Positions 1-11,858 of a DNA stretch of 64,000 bases are shown here, in pieces. The notes under the pieces were generated by a model that was not told the DNA's origin, ran no database searches, and was given only the letters and a program-made list of their open reading frames with translations. The number at the start of each line of letters is the position of its first letter. Positions within the stretch are counted from its first letter, which is position 1. The position numbers and the translations under genes are program-made. The DNA comes from Bedellia somnulentella (lineage: Eukaryota > Arthropoda > Insecta > Lepidoptera > Bedelliidae). The stretch covers positions 8,990,001 to 9,054,000 of the forward strand of contig OY755174.1 of NCBI GenBank assembly GCA_963576735.1, in the 5' to 3' direction.

Positions 1-2479
1 ATCATTCCGAAGCAAAGACCAATATGTCCTCGGCCTCCTCCACCGCCCTTCCCGATCTGCCCGACACAGCGAGTGCGCGATTGCTGTGACGACTTCAATC
101 AAGATCCTATTACTCGTCGCAGGCCGCTTATAGTTCACGACAGCTTGAGGCATTACAGGCCTGTCGGGAGACCTGCCTACTGCTACGTTCGAGATAACGC
201 AAAACATGTTTATCCAATCAATGAATATTTCAACCAGGTAAATACATTAAAATTAGGTCAATTTAGTACCTATTTTATTTACTGTATATAAGAAATAGAA
301 CAGTTAGTCTACATACTTTTAAGGGTTTTGTACTCGCCCTTAAAGTTTCACTATGTCAGTTTATATGTTTGTTTTTCCATGGCATAGCTTGCCAGCTCTC
401 AGATTTTGAAAATTGTATTCTTATGTAAGTATACAAAATAAGTAAACTGTAAAAAAGAAGTTTCAGTTTTCCACGCCCATACATAAGGTGGTTTGTTTTT
501 CTTATTTGGACTAATTTTGTATATTTTATTTGGAAAGTATTTAGAAAAATGCTAAGGTAATCACTGACCTCCATTATACTATAAAAGTACGCTGGACTAA
601 TTATAGGCCGGGTGACAGTGAGGCGATTTGATTTTCGCCATTTTGGCGCTTACGGCAGCAGTGAAGGAACAAGGAACTAATAAAAGAGATGGGACAGGAA
701 GATAAAATACATCGATAAAATGTTTCTGCTTAAAGGAAAGGCTAAGTTTTATCGAAACGAAACTTTACAGCACTATTGATTTATATTTTTTTCTAAAAAC
801 CATAGATATATTATGCTTTATGGTAAAAAAAACACTGGCCATTTTGCAGTTTACGTCATATTTAGTTCCTCGTTCCTTCATTGGGGGCGCTTCAAATTGG
901 CACAGTAAATAGCTGTCATTTTGATACGTATCATTAGTCCAGCGTACTTATATAGTATAATGGAGGTCAGTGAAGGTAATAGACATGTCTTTTTGTTTAA
1001 AGATACAATAGTGATTTATTTACTTATGACGAAACTAAAAGGAAAACTATCACAGCTAGATAGCCTTTATTTAGCAATCTTTTAATTTAGTTTTAAAAAT
1101 AATAGAGCTTTATTAGAAGAATTCAATTCTGAATTCTTTCGTATAATCATTTTGATATGTAAATGAGGCAATTAATTCAAGACATAATTTAATAGAGCTA
1201 GTATAAAAATGAAATCCCAACATGAACATATTTTCATATTTCTAGTTATCCTTCGTAAAAAAAAACTGCTTGCGGCTACTTAGCGTAGCTCGACAAGCTC
1301 TTTTTTAATAAAAAATATATAGAAACTAATGACTAGCTATACTATGAGATTAAATTTAGTCATAGAGGACTTTGCATTATAGAGAAGGAACGAAGAATGT
1401 AAATATCCGTCAGTGGTTCGATGTATTTCCACTGACTCAAGTAAATGTATAAACAAAAAATGACAGAAATTTGTCAGGGTGTAGGGAAAACGTACGAGGA
1501 GTAAGGGAAGAACGGAAATACCATCTAATCCGGTCCAATTGTCAACCTCACCTGCACGCGCCAGTGGTTCGTATGAATAGCTGGCGGCGGTGACATCCTA
1601 GTCATCGTGGTGCTCCCTGCTAGACAACGGACGAGGCTCTGGCGACCGAGCAGTGGCGGTATATCCACACACCCGGCGGGTCAACTCGCTGGAAGAGGCT
1701 ACAGCGACCTTGAGGCCTAAATAACCTCTAAAATGACTAGTGCAGAAGGCAAGGGGAAACCACTGCACTAACTTCCCAAGAGAGTCATCATGATAGCACA
1801 GGATAAAGAGTTAGGCGGGCAACTGCAGCCCCCGACCCTCCTTCATGAAGACCACGACCGCTCTGACAAGAGCGAAACGAAACAGAAGAAGAAGGGAAAA
1901 CGTATTTTGACAGTTCCTTTTTAGCGGAATTTATTCATTAATTTTTGTACTGAGGTACGTTTACTTGTCTTAATAAAATTAAACTTCTAATAAAGCTCTA
2001 TTATTTTTAAAACTAAATTAAAAGATTGCTAAATAAAGGCTATCTAGCTGTGATAGTTTTCCTTTTAGTTTCGTCATAAGTAAATAAATCACTATTGTAT
2101 CTTTAAACAAAAAGACATGTCTATTACCTTAGCATTTTTCTAAATACTTTCCAAAGAAAATATACAAAATTAGTCCAAATAAGAAAAACAAACCACCTTA
2201 TGTATGGGCGTGGAAAACTGAAACTTCTTTTTTACAGTTTACTTATTTTGTATACTTACATAAGAATACAATTTTCAAAATCTGAGAGCTGGCAAGCTAT
2301 GCCATGGAAAAACAAACATATAAACTGCTCTATTTACTTAAGTCGTCTATGTTAGTATAGTGAATCTACAAAGACATTAACGCATCCATGCATAACTTTG
2401 AAATATTCGCATTGCAATTTTTCTGTTGCAGGGTCCCCAGTCATGCTGTCCTTATGCTGTAGATGTGCCTTTACGATGA
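1..2479 (+). CDS. 3' end of a Cys/Pro-rich gene (two exons seen, 5' part outside the window)
   Basis: Exon 1-237 is open from the first base in frame 1 and ends at the donor CAG|gtaaat (phase 0). The next exon starts after ttctgttgcag at 2432 in phase 0 and ends with TGA at 2477-2479, adding 15 residues that begin GPQSCCPY. The visible 94 C-terminal residues are rich in Pro and Cys: a run of five prolines near residue 12, then CPTQRVRDCCDDF, then the block DPITRRRPLIVHDS. That block recurs with 12 of 14 identities in the minus-strand gene at 28750-30835, which supports real coding. The 2.2-kb intron is filled almost entirely by a transposon at 357-2327. No known domain was recognised. A structural, disulphide-forming role is an inference from composition only. 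Confidence 0.75.
357..2327. mobile_element. DNA transposon remnant with about 350-bp terminal inverted repeats
   Basis: The left arm (357-560 continuing 974-1118) and right arm (about 1985-2327) are near-perfect inverted copies. The ends read CAGTTTATATGTTTG and its complement. The flanking 8-mers cactatgt (349-356) and ctctattt (2328-2335) agree at 6 of 8 positions, as an eroded hAT-type 8-bp target duplication would. The interior (1119-1985) holds a GC-richer segment at 1530-1900 without a long ORF. The small ORFs in the arms are mirror images of each other and are not genes. It sits in the intron of the Cys/Pro-rich gene. Confidence 0.75.
561..973. mobile_element. 413-bp MITE inserted in the left arm of the 357-2327 element
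   Basis: The terminal inverted repeats are 41 bp (561-601 and 933-973, one mismatch) and begin TCACTGACCTCCATTATAC. The element is flanked by the direct repeat aggtaa (555-560 and 974-979). The right arm of the host element keeps the uninterrupted site with a single aggtaa, so the 6-bp target duplication is shown directly. Confidence 0.85.
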
Positions 2480-2875
2480 CCAGAAATATCAGTTATTGTC
2501 AGTACTTTGTTCGATTTTGCAACGTGGAACTTACGGGTTTAATATTGTAATGTTGTTTTTGGAGTCTATTATATTTATTGAAAAAGTCATTTGCGGTATT
2601 ATTCCTCAGAGTATGGCAAACTGAAATTATGATTATATCGGTATAGATGTTTGTCCGTTTCCTCATGAGCTTAACAAACTTACAATACGACAAATGACAT
2701 GTACCGTAAGAAGCATAGTTATTATAAGATAGTAGTATTCCATTACTTTACAATATTTCTTAATCAAGCACTTATAAACATATATTTGTTTATACACCTG
2801 CAACCTCTTGAGTCAAGTAGGTCTTCTAATATTTTTTGGATACATACATATATTCAAGGATATAAACATCATTAA

Positions 2876-3224
2876 AGGGTAGCCCGAGCTAGAAATTAGG
2901 AATTAAGCTAAGAAATTCCTCAGCTGCTTATTGAGCGAGGAAAATTTCGGAAAACAACGGATCGATGGTGATGGGGTCTCAACCCCAGCCATAATGCGCA
3001 AGAAATACATACATACATACACTCACGGCCATAAATATAGAAACTCCTCTACCACATTTGGAAGTTCATAGGGGACAAGATGGTAGAAATAAAATATTGT
3101 TGGTGATGGGTCTCCAACTGCATAGTCCGAAAATCACCTAAAAAGCCCCACACCCTTATTCGCCTCTTACGACACCTGTGGGTAGAAAGGGGTAGTAACA
3201 TTCTAAGTCTGCACTACACGGCTA
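2876..3224 (-). repeat. SINE-A, one 3' fragment plus one near-complete copy
   Basis: On the minus strand the copy at 3006-3224 reads from a 5' end like gtgtagtgccggcttagaat to a 3' end in the 'gccgtgagt' module with a (TATG)n tail, the same layout as about twenty other copies in this window. A second 3' part lies at 2876-2999. No long ORF. Confidence 0.75.
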
Positions 3225-4596
3225 ATAAATATTGCCTAATATTTACTTAAAAGCCACAAACACGTAAGTCGCTAAAAACAAACACAGCATGTTTTTTGTA
3301 ACAATTTGTTTATTATGAATTTTAAATTAATGACACCCAGCTTCCCCACCCGTAGGTCTTGGTAAACCCGCTAAGTTCACCTATGTGGACCACGAACATA
3401 AAAATAAGTTCGTGGGCCACCTTTGTCCACCTAGATGATCCACGAACATATTTTTGTGTTCGTTGTTCACCTCACTGATTATATTGAAAAAAATTGTAAA
3501 CAAAAAAATACAACCATTTTACGCCTGCTTAAAGCATTGAAAGACATACAAAAGAAAAAAAAAATACCGCAGGAGGAAAAACATTTACATAGACGATGAT
3601 GATGTGATGACATACGCGACATTCAATTACAATTGATTAACAATGATATTTCCGTCGGTATAGCCCTAGAAAAATTACGTTAAGAACACTCAAATATGCT
3701 TAACCGTAAGGGAATTTCGTGGAGTTAATTAACAGACCACATATTTATTATATTTAACTTTATAAACATCCTCATAATTACTGTTAATTTATCTATATGA
3801 AAAAAAATGTGTTGAGAAGTTTCTTGCACATTTTTCTTCAATACACCTTCCCATTAAATAAATGTGTGTTAAGGATTTTTTCTTGCATATTTTTCCCAAC
3901 AATACACCCTTCCGATCGTAAAGCTTCTAAAAGTGATTTATAAAACTGTTTACGTATAAAAATGTTTTCTAGTATCATTCATTACTCGCTAAATAAAAAT
4001 TTTTACTTTAACGTTGAAGTGACTGAGCTTGTATATTTTCAATTATTAAACAGTTTTTTTTATTGTTTTAAGTCTTATAACCCTACTGCAAGTTTATGCT
4101 CACCTAGTACTTCTCGTCGAGAGAAAATCGTGTTTTTCACAAGGATTTTTCTGAAAATTTCTTAGTGTTTTACCTACTGTCGAAAATGCACTGACGAAAA
4201 AATCCCAACTACAAATAAGACATAGACATGCATACTTCCCCTTAAAAATAAAGATCTGTTATTTTTTGACTCCCATCCCTTTTATTTTTCATGGGTGAAC
4301 CAATAACAATGCTTTTTTTTATACTTTTGTTTAAAAAGAGAAGGTAGACCACTAACAAAAAAAAAATGATCGTGGTCCACTTAGGTTAACTGACCAGATG
4401 TACCATGACTTAGTAGCCCCTTCCCCATAGGAAAGACCTAGATGAGATGGTTGTAATAATGTTCATAAGACAAGTATCTTAACAATCTTTAGAGTCGAAA
4501 AAAATATCTTACAAAAAATGCTGGAAATATAAGCTGATCCAAAATTTTCAATTGCATTTGGGTAGTTTCACAGGCATAAGATTATAAGAAGTAATA
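3225..4596. other. AT-rich stretch without a gene; possible eroded DNA element 3345-4440
   Basis: Palindromic sequence around 3380-3480 repeats ccacgaaca and its complement. The words gtggaccacgaac (about 3389) and cgtggtccac (about 4372) lie in inverted orientation near the two ends, suggesting an old foldback or TIR element of about 1.1 kb. The 67-codon ORF at 3962 is AT-rich and has no splice or homology support. Confidence 0.3.
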
Positions 4597-4812
4597 CTCC
4601 TTTCTACCTACGGGTGTAGTTAGAGGTGACTAAGGGTATGGGGCTTTTTTGAGTGGTTATTAGGCAATGCGGTTGGAGACCCATCGCCAACGATACTTTT
4701 CTTCTATCATCTAGTCCCCTATCGACTTTCAAATGTGGCTGAGGAGTTTCTAGCTCTGAAACTCTGGCTACATCTTTTGGGATTTATAGCCGTGAGTATA
4801 TGTATGTATATA
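4597..4812 (+). repeat. SINE-A copy, 5' end missing
   Basis: It shows the SINE-A body (cggttggagacccatc, tggctgaggagtttctag) and the 3' module ggatttatagccgtgagtat followed by the start of a TATG tail. Confidence 0.75.
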
Positions 4813-4924
4813 AGTGGTAGGTGACCCAATCCCGCATTAATCGCGAACCCACACTTCAACTTGGGTTCGCTTTGATATTGGTAGATCGTTTTCATTTTAT
4901 TCTTAACTACCTACGCTGACGTTA

Positions 4925-5046
4925 TTACTAATAAATAAAGGAAAGAAAAAATTCGACACACGCGAGAATCGAACCCGCGACCTCGGGTATACGCGGTATT
5001 AGTAATAAACCCCACCTGAGGTTTTCATGAACAAAAAGAATTAAAT
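4925..5046. repeat. SINE-C pieces in opposite orientations
   Basis: 4930-5003 carries the tRNA-like head with box B (cgaacccgcgacctcgg on +, i.e. minus orientation) joined to a tail-like piece in the other orientation (gaggttttcatgaacaaaa). The same words occur in the array at 45741-47234. Confidence 0.6.
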
Positions 5047-5410
5047 TACTGACGTTATTAGTTCATTAGGAAACGCAGCGAATATCGATGCAAACCGCTC
5101 GAATCATTAAGTTAAATTCATCAATCTTTCATACATGAACTTATTTAGAAGTCATACACATTCTCCTGAGCGGATCATACCAATGGCATCTGGTTTTGCT
5201 GTATTATCTTTTAACAAAACTAAGAATTTATTTACGATTTTTATTGCAATTTGTTATAATTTATGCTTTTCACAATAAATTAGGAGTTTATAAAAAATAT
5301 TCACGCTAATTAGCTGTAGAATCTTCTGTCTTGTTTACAGTCTTGCTTACTTCTATTAACTTCCATAATTCTTGCGTATTTTTTTGGTAATCTGGTTCTT
5401 GCACCCAATA

Positions 5411-5572
5411 TTACATGATTTGGGTGTAGCAACTGTAAATATTTATACAAGGCTCAACTGGAATGACTCTCTGAGGGCATGGTATGTCTGGGCTGAAGCA
5501 AATTGGTCCTACAGGCCCACATTGTTTCTTATTCACTTCTCCCTGAGGCGTTGGCTTTGAACAACAATACAT
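5411..5572 (-). CDS. 53-aa Cys/Pro-rich small protein (paralogue of 11859-12020)
   Basis: A single open frame of 53 codons and a stop starts MYCCSKPTPQ and ends PCINIYSCYTQIM. It aligns without gaps over its full length to the 53-codon ORF at 11859-12020, with 31 of 53 identities. Identical stretches include the CC pair at 3-4, CGPxGP at 18-23, IPCPQRV at 30-36 and the last 13 residues. Equal length, shared stop position and conserved cysteines argue strongly for coding. No signal peptide or membrane helix is visible, and cysteines are spread through the chain. A good acceptor (tttcttttag) lies about 20 nt upstream of the ATG, so a 5' untranslated exon is possible. The family is not recognised. 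Confidence 0.7.
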   Translation of the reverse strand: MYCCSKPTPQGEVNKKQCGPVGPICFSPDIPCPQRVIPVEPCINIYSCYTQIM

Positions 5573-5599
5573 TTTTAATTTATAGGTAATTCGCTAAAA

Positions 5600-6083
5600 G
5601 AAACTTTAGATTTGATGTTCCAGTTTTTATAGATAGTTTTGTAATGGCCGATGTCACACATTTTTTAGCTTTTATATGTATCATAGACGTTCCTACTAGA
5701 TTATATTGTATTTTCTAGATGGCTGTACTCATAGCCATAAAGATGTTTAAGTAATTATTAAAGAAATTCTCAAATTAAAATAGTCGTTGTTTCTACACCA
5801 ACTTTACAAATATGAAGCCTTACTTTTTTCTTATTTTATATATTTGTAACTAATAATTTCTTTAAAAGTTATAATAATGAATTTTAATGCATGACTTCAA
5901 ACTGTTTTATTAAATCTTTTTATAATTAAGTATTCATACTCATTGGTGTATATATATATATATATATAGTAATATAGGAAAGTTAACTATGGTTAAAATT
6001 TTATCAGTTGCAATTAAATCTCAGTCACTTTTTTCCCTAAGTTGCTGGAGGTAGATTGATAAAATGATGAGCTTTTGATGAGG
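5600..6083. other. No gene seen; (TA)n microsatellite at 5946-5970
   Basis: AT-rich sequence with no conserved ORF, SINE or terminal repeat that I could find apart from a short TA tract. Confidence 0.6.
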
Positions 6084-6218
6084 TATTCCCCACCGACCAA
6101 CTAAATCCGTACAACTCAAAACCGACCAACTAAACTATTCCCCACTGACCAACTAAATAGTTGGTCGGTGGGGAATGATTAAATTTGACTACTAGGTATT
6201 CCCCACCGACCAACTAAT
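6084..6218. repeat. Cluster of TTCCCCACCGACCAACTAA motifs, direct and inverted
   Basis: A word of about 20 bp occurs forward at 6084-6105, in part at 6121-6134, forward at 6136-6158 (one change), inverted at 6157-6177, and forward again at 6197-6218. The third and inverted copies form a hairpin with almost no loop. Confidence 0.8.
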
Positions 6219-7420
6219 CTTTATAAAGGGTGGGTAAGTAGTTACATACATATATAAAAGGCAAAAATATCTGACTGTCTTTTAATCATCGCACAGCCAA
6301 AACCACTATACCTTTGAACTTGAAATTTTACCCAGGGTTGTCTTTTATTATGTAAGTGAGCACTCAGAATTTGGGAAATTCTATTAGGCTGTGAAGTTTA
6401 TATTATGTAACTTTTTTATTTGTAGACTAAGAAGTCTGAAAATTGTTATAAAGGTTCTCGTTCGATCTGTGTACAGCAAAGAAAGGGGCGGGAGAATTGT
6501 TGTAAAATTGGGATAAAATCGGGGGGTAAACTTTGTATGCAAATTGTCTCGTTTCTGTACCGTAAACTTGAAATTCACTATAAGGGTTCGTTTTATGTTA
6601 TAAACTAGCTGTGCCCGCGACTTCGTTCGCGTGATTGTCGAGAACAAAAAAACGTCGTTTAGTTAAGAGTATATCACCTTTTTGAAATAAAATAAAGAAC
6701 CAATGAAATCTAATGCGCACACTTATTGTGATGTAGGAACTATTGAGTATTTCATAATGATATTTAATTAATTACAGTAGCCATTATCCAGTTGAAATAA
6801 TAAAAGGTCGTAACTGTGTGTATCTCATTTGAATTAGTGTTTATTTAGATACAGTTACAGGGTTAGCCGAAGATTAAGGATCGCTACCTTGTACGATCCT
6901 AGCAGATCTGCATAATGCATCAATATATTTATAAAGCCCTTTTGTTTTTAACACTTCGGAATTTTGCACATAGATCATATATCAATCCCGCCCGATTTCG
7001 GCCACAGCAAGTTCTGGTATCCGGCTATTAAGAGTGTGTTCATGTGCTCTCATGTGACTGACATAGCCAATCTTTCCGACAAATGTTCTATGACGTATGT
7101 TGAAAAATCAGTACCCCTCCAATATATAGGTAGTTATTATTGATGGCCGCAGGTGGTCGGGCCTTGAGCTCATCACTCTTTGCTTCGAGCTCATCACGTC
7201 TTTTCCTTCCGAAAAGAAATATTAACCGGTTGACAGGAAGGGGGTGAAAACTAAATTACTAAATTTCACTCAAGAAAGAATAAAACAAACGGGGTAAGCT
7301 AAATAAAACCGCTCAAAAAAGGTACTTTACTATTATTAGGGTTTACGGTTGTTGGTTGTACTATGATAATACATTGAATTAAATCGATTTATCAGTGGCA
7401 TAATATGCACTGTAGTAGCT

Positions 7421-7662
7421 GTGTAGTGTCGGCTTAGAATAGCACTACCCCATTTCTTCCGGTGGATGTACGTAAGAGGCGACTAACGGTATTGGGGGTT
7501 TTTAAGGGATTTTTGGGCGATGCTGTTGGAGACCCATTACCAACAACCTTTATTTTACCATATTTTCCCCACTCAATTTTCCAAAAGTGGCTGAGGAATT
7601 TCTAATTCCTTAGCTCAGGCTACCCCTTCTAGGGATTTATAGTCGTGAGTATATGTATGTAT
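7421..7662 (+). repeat. SINE-A copy carried inside element copy A
   Basis: The layout runs gtgtagtgtcggcttagaat ... gtcgtgagtatatgtatg. It is present at the same place in the twin element (17726-17969), so it was acquired before the element duplicated. Confidence 0.85.
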
Positions 7663-7696
7663 GTATAATATGCAAATATAACTAAATTAAGGTTAG

Positions 7697-7762
7697 TTTA
7701 ATGTTTTTTGACATGAATTCCTCATGTGGGGATTATTACTCATAACATCTTTTATTTATGAG
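7697..7762. repeat. 66-bp SINE-C fragment with a 14-bp target duplication
   Basis: The direct repeat taaattaaggttag flanks it at 7683-7696 and 7763-7776. The twin element at 17.9-18.0 kb has one copy of this word and no insert. The insert contains tcatgtggggattattact, a core word of the SINE-C array units. Confidence 0.8.
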
Positions 7763-7849
7763 TAAATTAAGGTTAGTCACTAAGGTCACTACATCATTTT
7801 AGTGTTAAAAAAAGTAGAACTTAAAAGATGTCTTATGTTTCTGGTGTTT

Positions 7850-8110
7850 AATACATACATACATACATATTCTCACGCCGTTAGTTTCCATTGGGGTAGG
7901 CAGAGACTATCGATCGCCACTTTGTACTTGACACTTTTTTTATCGCCAATGTGGAAGGTAATGTTAGTAGAGGACGACCTCGGAGGACACATTTGGATCA
8001 AATAGAAAACGTGCTCAAAAAGGCAGGTGTCCGCAGTATGAAGAATAAAAGAGCATGTATGAAAAGATTGATGGATGTAAACGAAGCCAGAGAGGTTTGG
8101 TGTTTAATGT
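7850..8110. repeat. Two LINE 3'-end fragments joined head to head
   Basis: 7850-7935 is the LINE tail in minus orientation (catacatattctcacgcc ... ggcagagactatcgatcg). 7945-8100 is the plus-strand C-terminal coding part (gaggacgacctcggaggac ... agcatgtatgaaaag). The same arrangement recurs at 18075-18320. ORFs here are retroelement remnants. Confidence 0.7.
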
Positions 8111-8890
8111 AGACCAAAATTCAGTTTTTTATTATAAACGTTCACGAAAACTGGTTGTGAAGTGACGTGCATTTGAAGAATGGCTAAGAATTTCAAAATT
8201 ATGCTCACCAAATTGGATTTATTAATAGGCAGACTATTTACATAATATATTAATATTAATAAGCCTAATTTAAGAAACTAAGTAAAGATAATATTTAAAA
8301 GCATTTCAGTTATTTTCATAGTCGGCGAATTCACTTGATATTGGCAGCTTGTATTAATTTCGCCTAGCTTGTTTCCTGTAGCTTCTATTACTTTAACCGA
8401 CTTTAAAATAAGGGGTTAAAGGGGCTAAAAAAATGCAAATTTTATTTTTGCTTTATTTTATTTTGGTTCTTTATTTTATTTTTGCACAACGCCATCTATC
8501 GGACTTTGGATTCCAACTATCAACATTAGTTCTATATTTAGACTTAAGATGTCGTTGCAAGTACTATACTGAATTGCGTAACGTAATATTTTTCTTCTTG
8601 AACTCACAAAATTAATCATATCTTTTGATAGAGTGAACCGATTTCGATGAAACAAAAACTAAGTTATACCTCAAGTTACGTTTAATTTTTGTATATAAAC
8701 ATTTTCAGCATTAAATTCGTAGATTTTACGTTTTGCGCGCACAAACAAACATATAAACAGACAAACAGACAAAAAATTTAAAAATGATGGAAATGGGTTC
8801 TGTTACTTATCTGTTCACACGCTGGCTATTTTTTTTTTCAATTTCTTCAATGTACAAAAATTACTTTTCTACAGATTTATTATATGTATA

Positions 8891-9979
8891 TAAAGATTTA
8901 AATCAGGCAATTCAGGAATTCATCCCCTAAAGGGGTTAAATTAGGATTTGGAATTAACAGGCATTATGGTTAAGCAGTATGAAAATTGGAACGTTTGTTT
9001 TCGATAACAATTTAAAATACACTATGTAGGGAAGAGCTAAGAAATTATTGATTCCTAAGGTAAAATGGGGATTACTTTTTTGGATATTTAGATGTTTGGT
9101 ACTAAATAAACCCTGAATTACAGAAACTAGGTCTTATACCACGCAGACGAAGTTGGGTGGGTAAATTACTTATTATATAAAAAAGTAACGTTGCCTTAGT
9201 GGCAATACACGATGCACAGACGAGACGTACGAAGTAATAATTTGGAACTAATATTTAGGATCTTTTCAGTGTAGCAAAGTCATGATATAGTATATGATAT
9301 TGTTTGGGGAGTGTAAGATAACGCTTATTACGGTATTGTAAATAAGCAGGGCTTTTACGTAAGTTTCTCCGTTGCTGAAATCCGAATGTTGGTTTATTAT
9401 ATAAGGTCACGGGAGCACTAATTTAGTGAACCAAAAAAAATAAGAGCGTGGCACTAAAAAAGAATATCACAATAGTCCCAAGGTTCCCCGATGGCACAAA
9501 AGTGATTATTTTGAAAAAAAATCACTATATTCCTCAGTAAGTAAGTGTAGGTGAGAACTAAGAAAGGAGATCTTAGGATTCTCACGGAAACAAAAAAAAA
9601 ACTTAGCGTAAGAAGGTAAAAATGGTCATAGGACGTGGAAGATTTTGGTATATTACTTATTAAAAAAGTATCATCTATAAACATCACTAATGATAAGTCA
9701 TTGAAGTAAACCAGGTATAAAAAGTGTACAGTCTCAGATCCTTACAAGGTGGTATATCATCCTTAATAGTTCGACTATTAATATACCATTTATTTAAGGG
9801 CCAATTCAGCAAAACATTAGTATCAAAGATAAGTTAATGTTATTGATCTTTGTAATAATGTGTGAATAAACAGAACAAAATTCTGAAGAATTCCCTAGAT
9901 TCAAATATATTGTTCATCCAAACCAACACAACAGCGCCAACGCTTTATCCTTAATAAAACCAACATGATTCTAGGGTTA
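8891..9979. other. No gene; generic repeat-like AT-rich DNA
   Basis: Words such as attcatcccctaaagggg and cacgcagacgaagt resemble pieces of widespread lepidopteran repeats. The 77-codon minus ORF at 9454-9687 has no supporting evidence. Confidence 0.5.
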
Positions 9980-10202
9980 TATAAATACATACATATACTT
10001 ACACCGTTAGTTACCATTGGGGTAGGCAGAGACTATCGATCGCGACTTTTTACGATCCTGGCAAATCTCTCGAACTTTTACATTCGTCAATATTTTCATA
10101 AATCATCTTTTACTCTTCACACTACACACGCCTGCCTTTTTAAGCATATTCTGTATTTGATCCAAACGTGTCCCCCGTGGTCATTCTCTGCTAACATTAC
10201 CT
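9980..10202 (-). repeat. LINE 3'-end fragment
   Basis: On the minus strand it reads the LINE C-terminal segment (KRRRA-type arginine/lysine-rich end) and the untranslated tail gcctaccccaatgg...gtaagtatatgtatg. The ORF of 88 codons on the plus strand is its shadow. Confidence 0.7.
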
Positions 10203-10540
10203 TCAGCAACATCATTGAATCGAATCTATAAATCCACATTCAATCTATAAACCATCGACATTGAATCTATAAATCTCCGTCACCAACTTACAATGAACCA
10301 TCGTCAGACAGATTACAGATTGTCTTCAAGGGTTAGTCTTGATTTTTTGATTCTAGGGTTCTGCACCCAAAGGTAAAAACAAAACCCTATAAGTAACCTA
10401 TCTACTCTTCGAACCGCAAACGATAAAAACTTCCGTATCTCTTCTAACTGCTTGTAAAATGAATTTGTATCCCACTCGCCGTTTATAACAGAAGCATAGG
10501 ATAATATTAATTTTGATGCTTACTAGTCGATAGATAGACT

Positions 10541-10778
10541 GTGTAGTGCCGGCTTAGAATAGCAGTACCCCATTTCTTCCGGTGTGTGTATGTAATAGGC
10601 GACTAACGGTATTGGAGCTTTTAGGGGATTTTTGGGCGATGCGGTTGGAGACCTATCACCAACAACCTTTAATTCACCATCTTTTCCCCTCGCAACTTCC
10701 AAAAGCGGCTGAGGAATTTTTAATTCCCTAGCTCTGGGTACCCCTTCAAGGGATTTGTAGCCGTGAGTATATGTATGT
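10541..10778 (+). repeat. SINE-A, full-length copy
   Basis: It runs from gtgtagtgccggcttagaat to gtagccgtgagtatatgtatg. It follows a short, imperfect tandem repeat of cattgaatctataaa at 10210-10280. Confidence 0.85.
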
Positions 10779-11291
10779 GGTCGATAGAACCAACGAGAAC
10801 TACGGAGGTATCGTTGGATTTGTCAATGTATGTTTACTCACTTATCAATAAATCCAGATTAAAAAAGCTTTTTTAAACTGAATTATTTAATACTGGCGAC
10901 CCTAATCAGGATAATGGGATGAACCTATAAAATTATTATATTGTCGCTGATTCTTGATGAGTATACAAAGTTTGAATTAAATGGGTCTGTTTAAAGTGGG
11001 TCAAAATGGAGTTTAAAGGAGTCAGTTACATACATTTATACAGTTGAAGCTGATATAAGTGAAAATGTCACTAATCGTGCGGGGCTGGGGCAGTACACTA
11101 ATTATTTTATGTATATGTAAAAGGGGATCACTTCGCCTATTTTACTATGACTCACATAAGAGGCATGGAACTAAGCCTCATAATGACAAATTATTTTACA
11201 CGGAATACTTCATATCACCCTTTAAAGTTTCATGATTGATTTATTTTGCTTACAATGCATTAATTTAAAAGATTCTTACCTAATTTAAAAG

Positions 11292-11568
11292 ATGCCGTGT
11301 AGTGCTGGCTTAAAATGTCACTGCCCCTTTCTAGCCACGGGTGTTGTAAGAGGCGACTAAGGTTATGGGGCTTTTTGAAGTCGTTTTTGAGCGATACGGT
11401 TGGAGACCCATCTCATTACTTGACTCTATGCCCACCACCAACGATACTTTATTTCTACCATCTTGTACCTTATCAACTTCCAATTGTGGCCGAGAAGTTT
11501 TTAGCTCTAAAGCTCTGGCTACCCCTTTTTGGAATTAATGGCCGTGAGTATGAATATGTATGTATGTA
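11292..11568 (+). repeat. SINE-A, full-length copy with an internal duplication
   Basis: It has the family's 5' and 3' ends. About 25 bp of extra sequence (cattacttgactctatgcc) sits after the 'gagacccatc' word. Confidence 0.8.
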
Positions 11569-11858
11569 TGCTTACCTACGTGCTATTCGAGCAAAAAAGT
11601 ATGTGGATTGAGGCTCATCACCAACCACAGCTACCAACCATTTGCATTTACGTATAAAATAAATTGAAACACACATATATTTATACGATTTTTATTAAAA
11701 TCAGCATTAAACACTAAAGCTTTTAACAATAATAAATAAGCTTAATTCATCTTCGGGTTTGCTACTGTAAAAGTCTTCATGTGTTTTTCTTGATCAAGTA
11801 TTTACATCATATTATACATGATTAAGGATACCGATTTCTTGTAATAGGTTCAAAAAAA

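Larger units (their letters stand above)
6604..8890. mobile_element. Interspersed element copy A (2.3 kb), twin of 16903-19108
   Basis: It starts actagctgtgcccgcgac and ends acagatttattatatgtata. The whole 2.2 kb matches 16903-19108 with few differences, including an internal SINE-A (7421-7662) and LINE fragments (7850-8110) at the same internal positions. The start resembles termini of common lepidopteran repeats. The superfamily (Helitron-like or SINE/LINE-related) is not resolved by eye. The sequence at 6240-6603 directly upstream also looks repeat-derived. Confidence 0.8.

Noticed and set aside
356..574. A 72-codon minus ORF
   Set aside because: It lies wholly in the inverted arm of a transposon, interrupted by the MITE boundary, and has no gene structure.
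2499..2693. Minus-strand exon ending NIKP|gtaagt
   Set aside because: The donor is good, but the frame begins without a clear start or acceptor and no partner exon exists in the window.
5372..5560. A 62-codon plus ORF
   Set aside because: It is the antisense shadow of the 53-aa Cys-rich gene, which has a paralogue and conserved residues.
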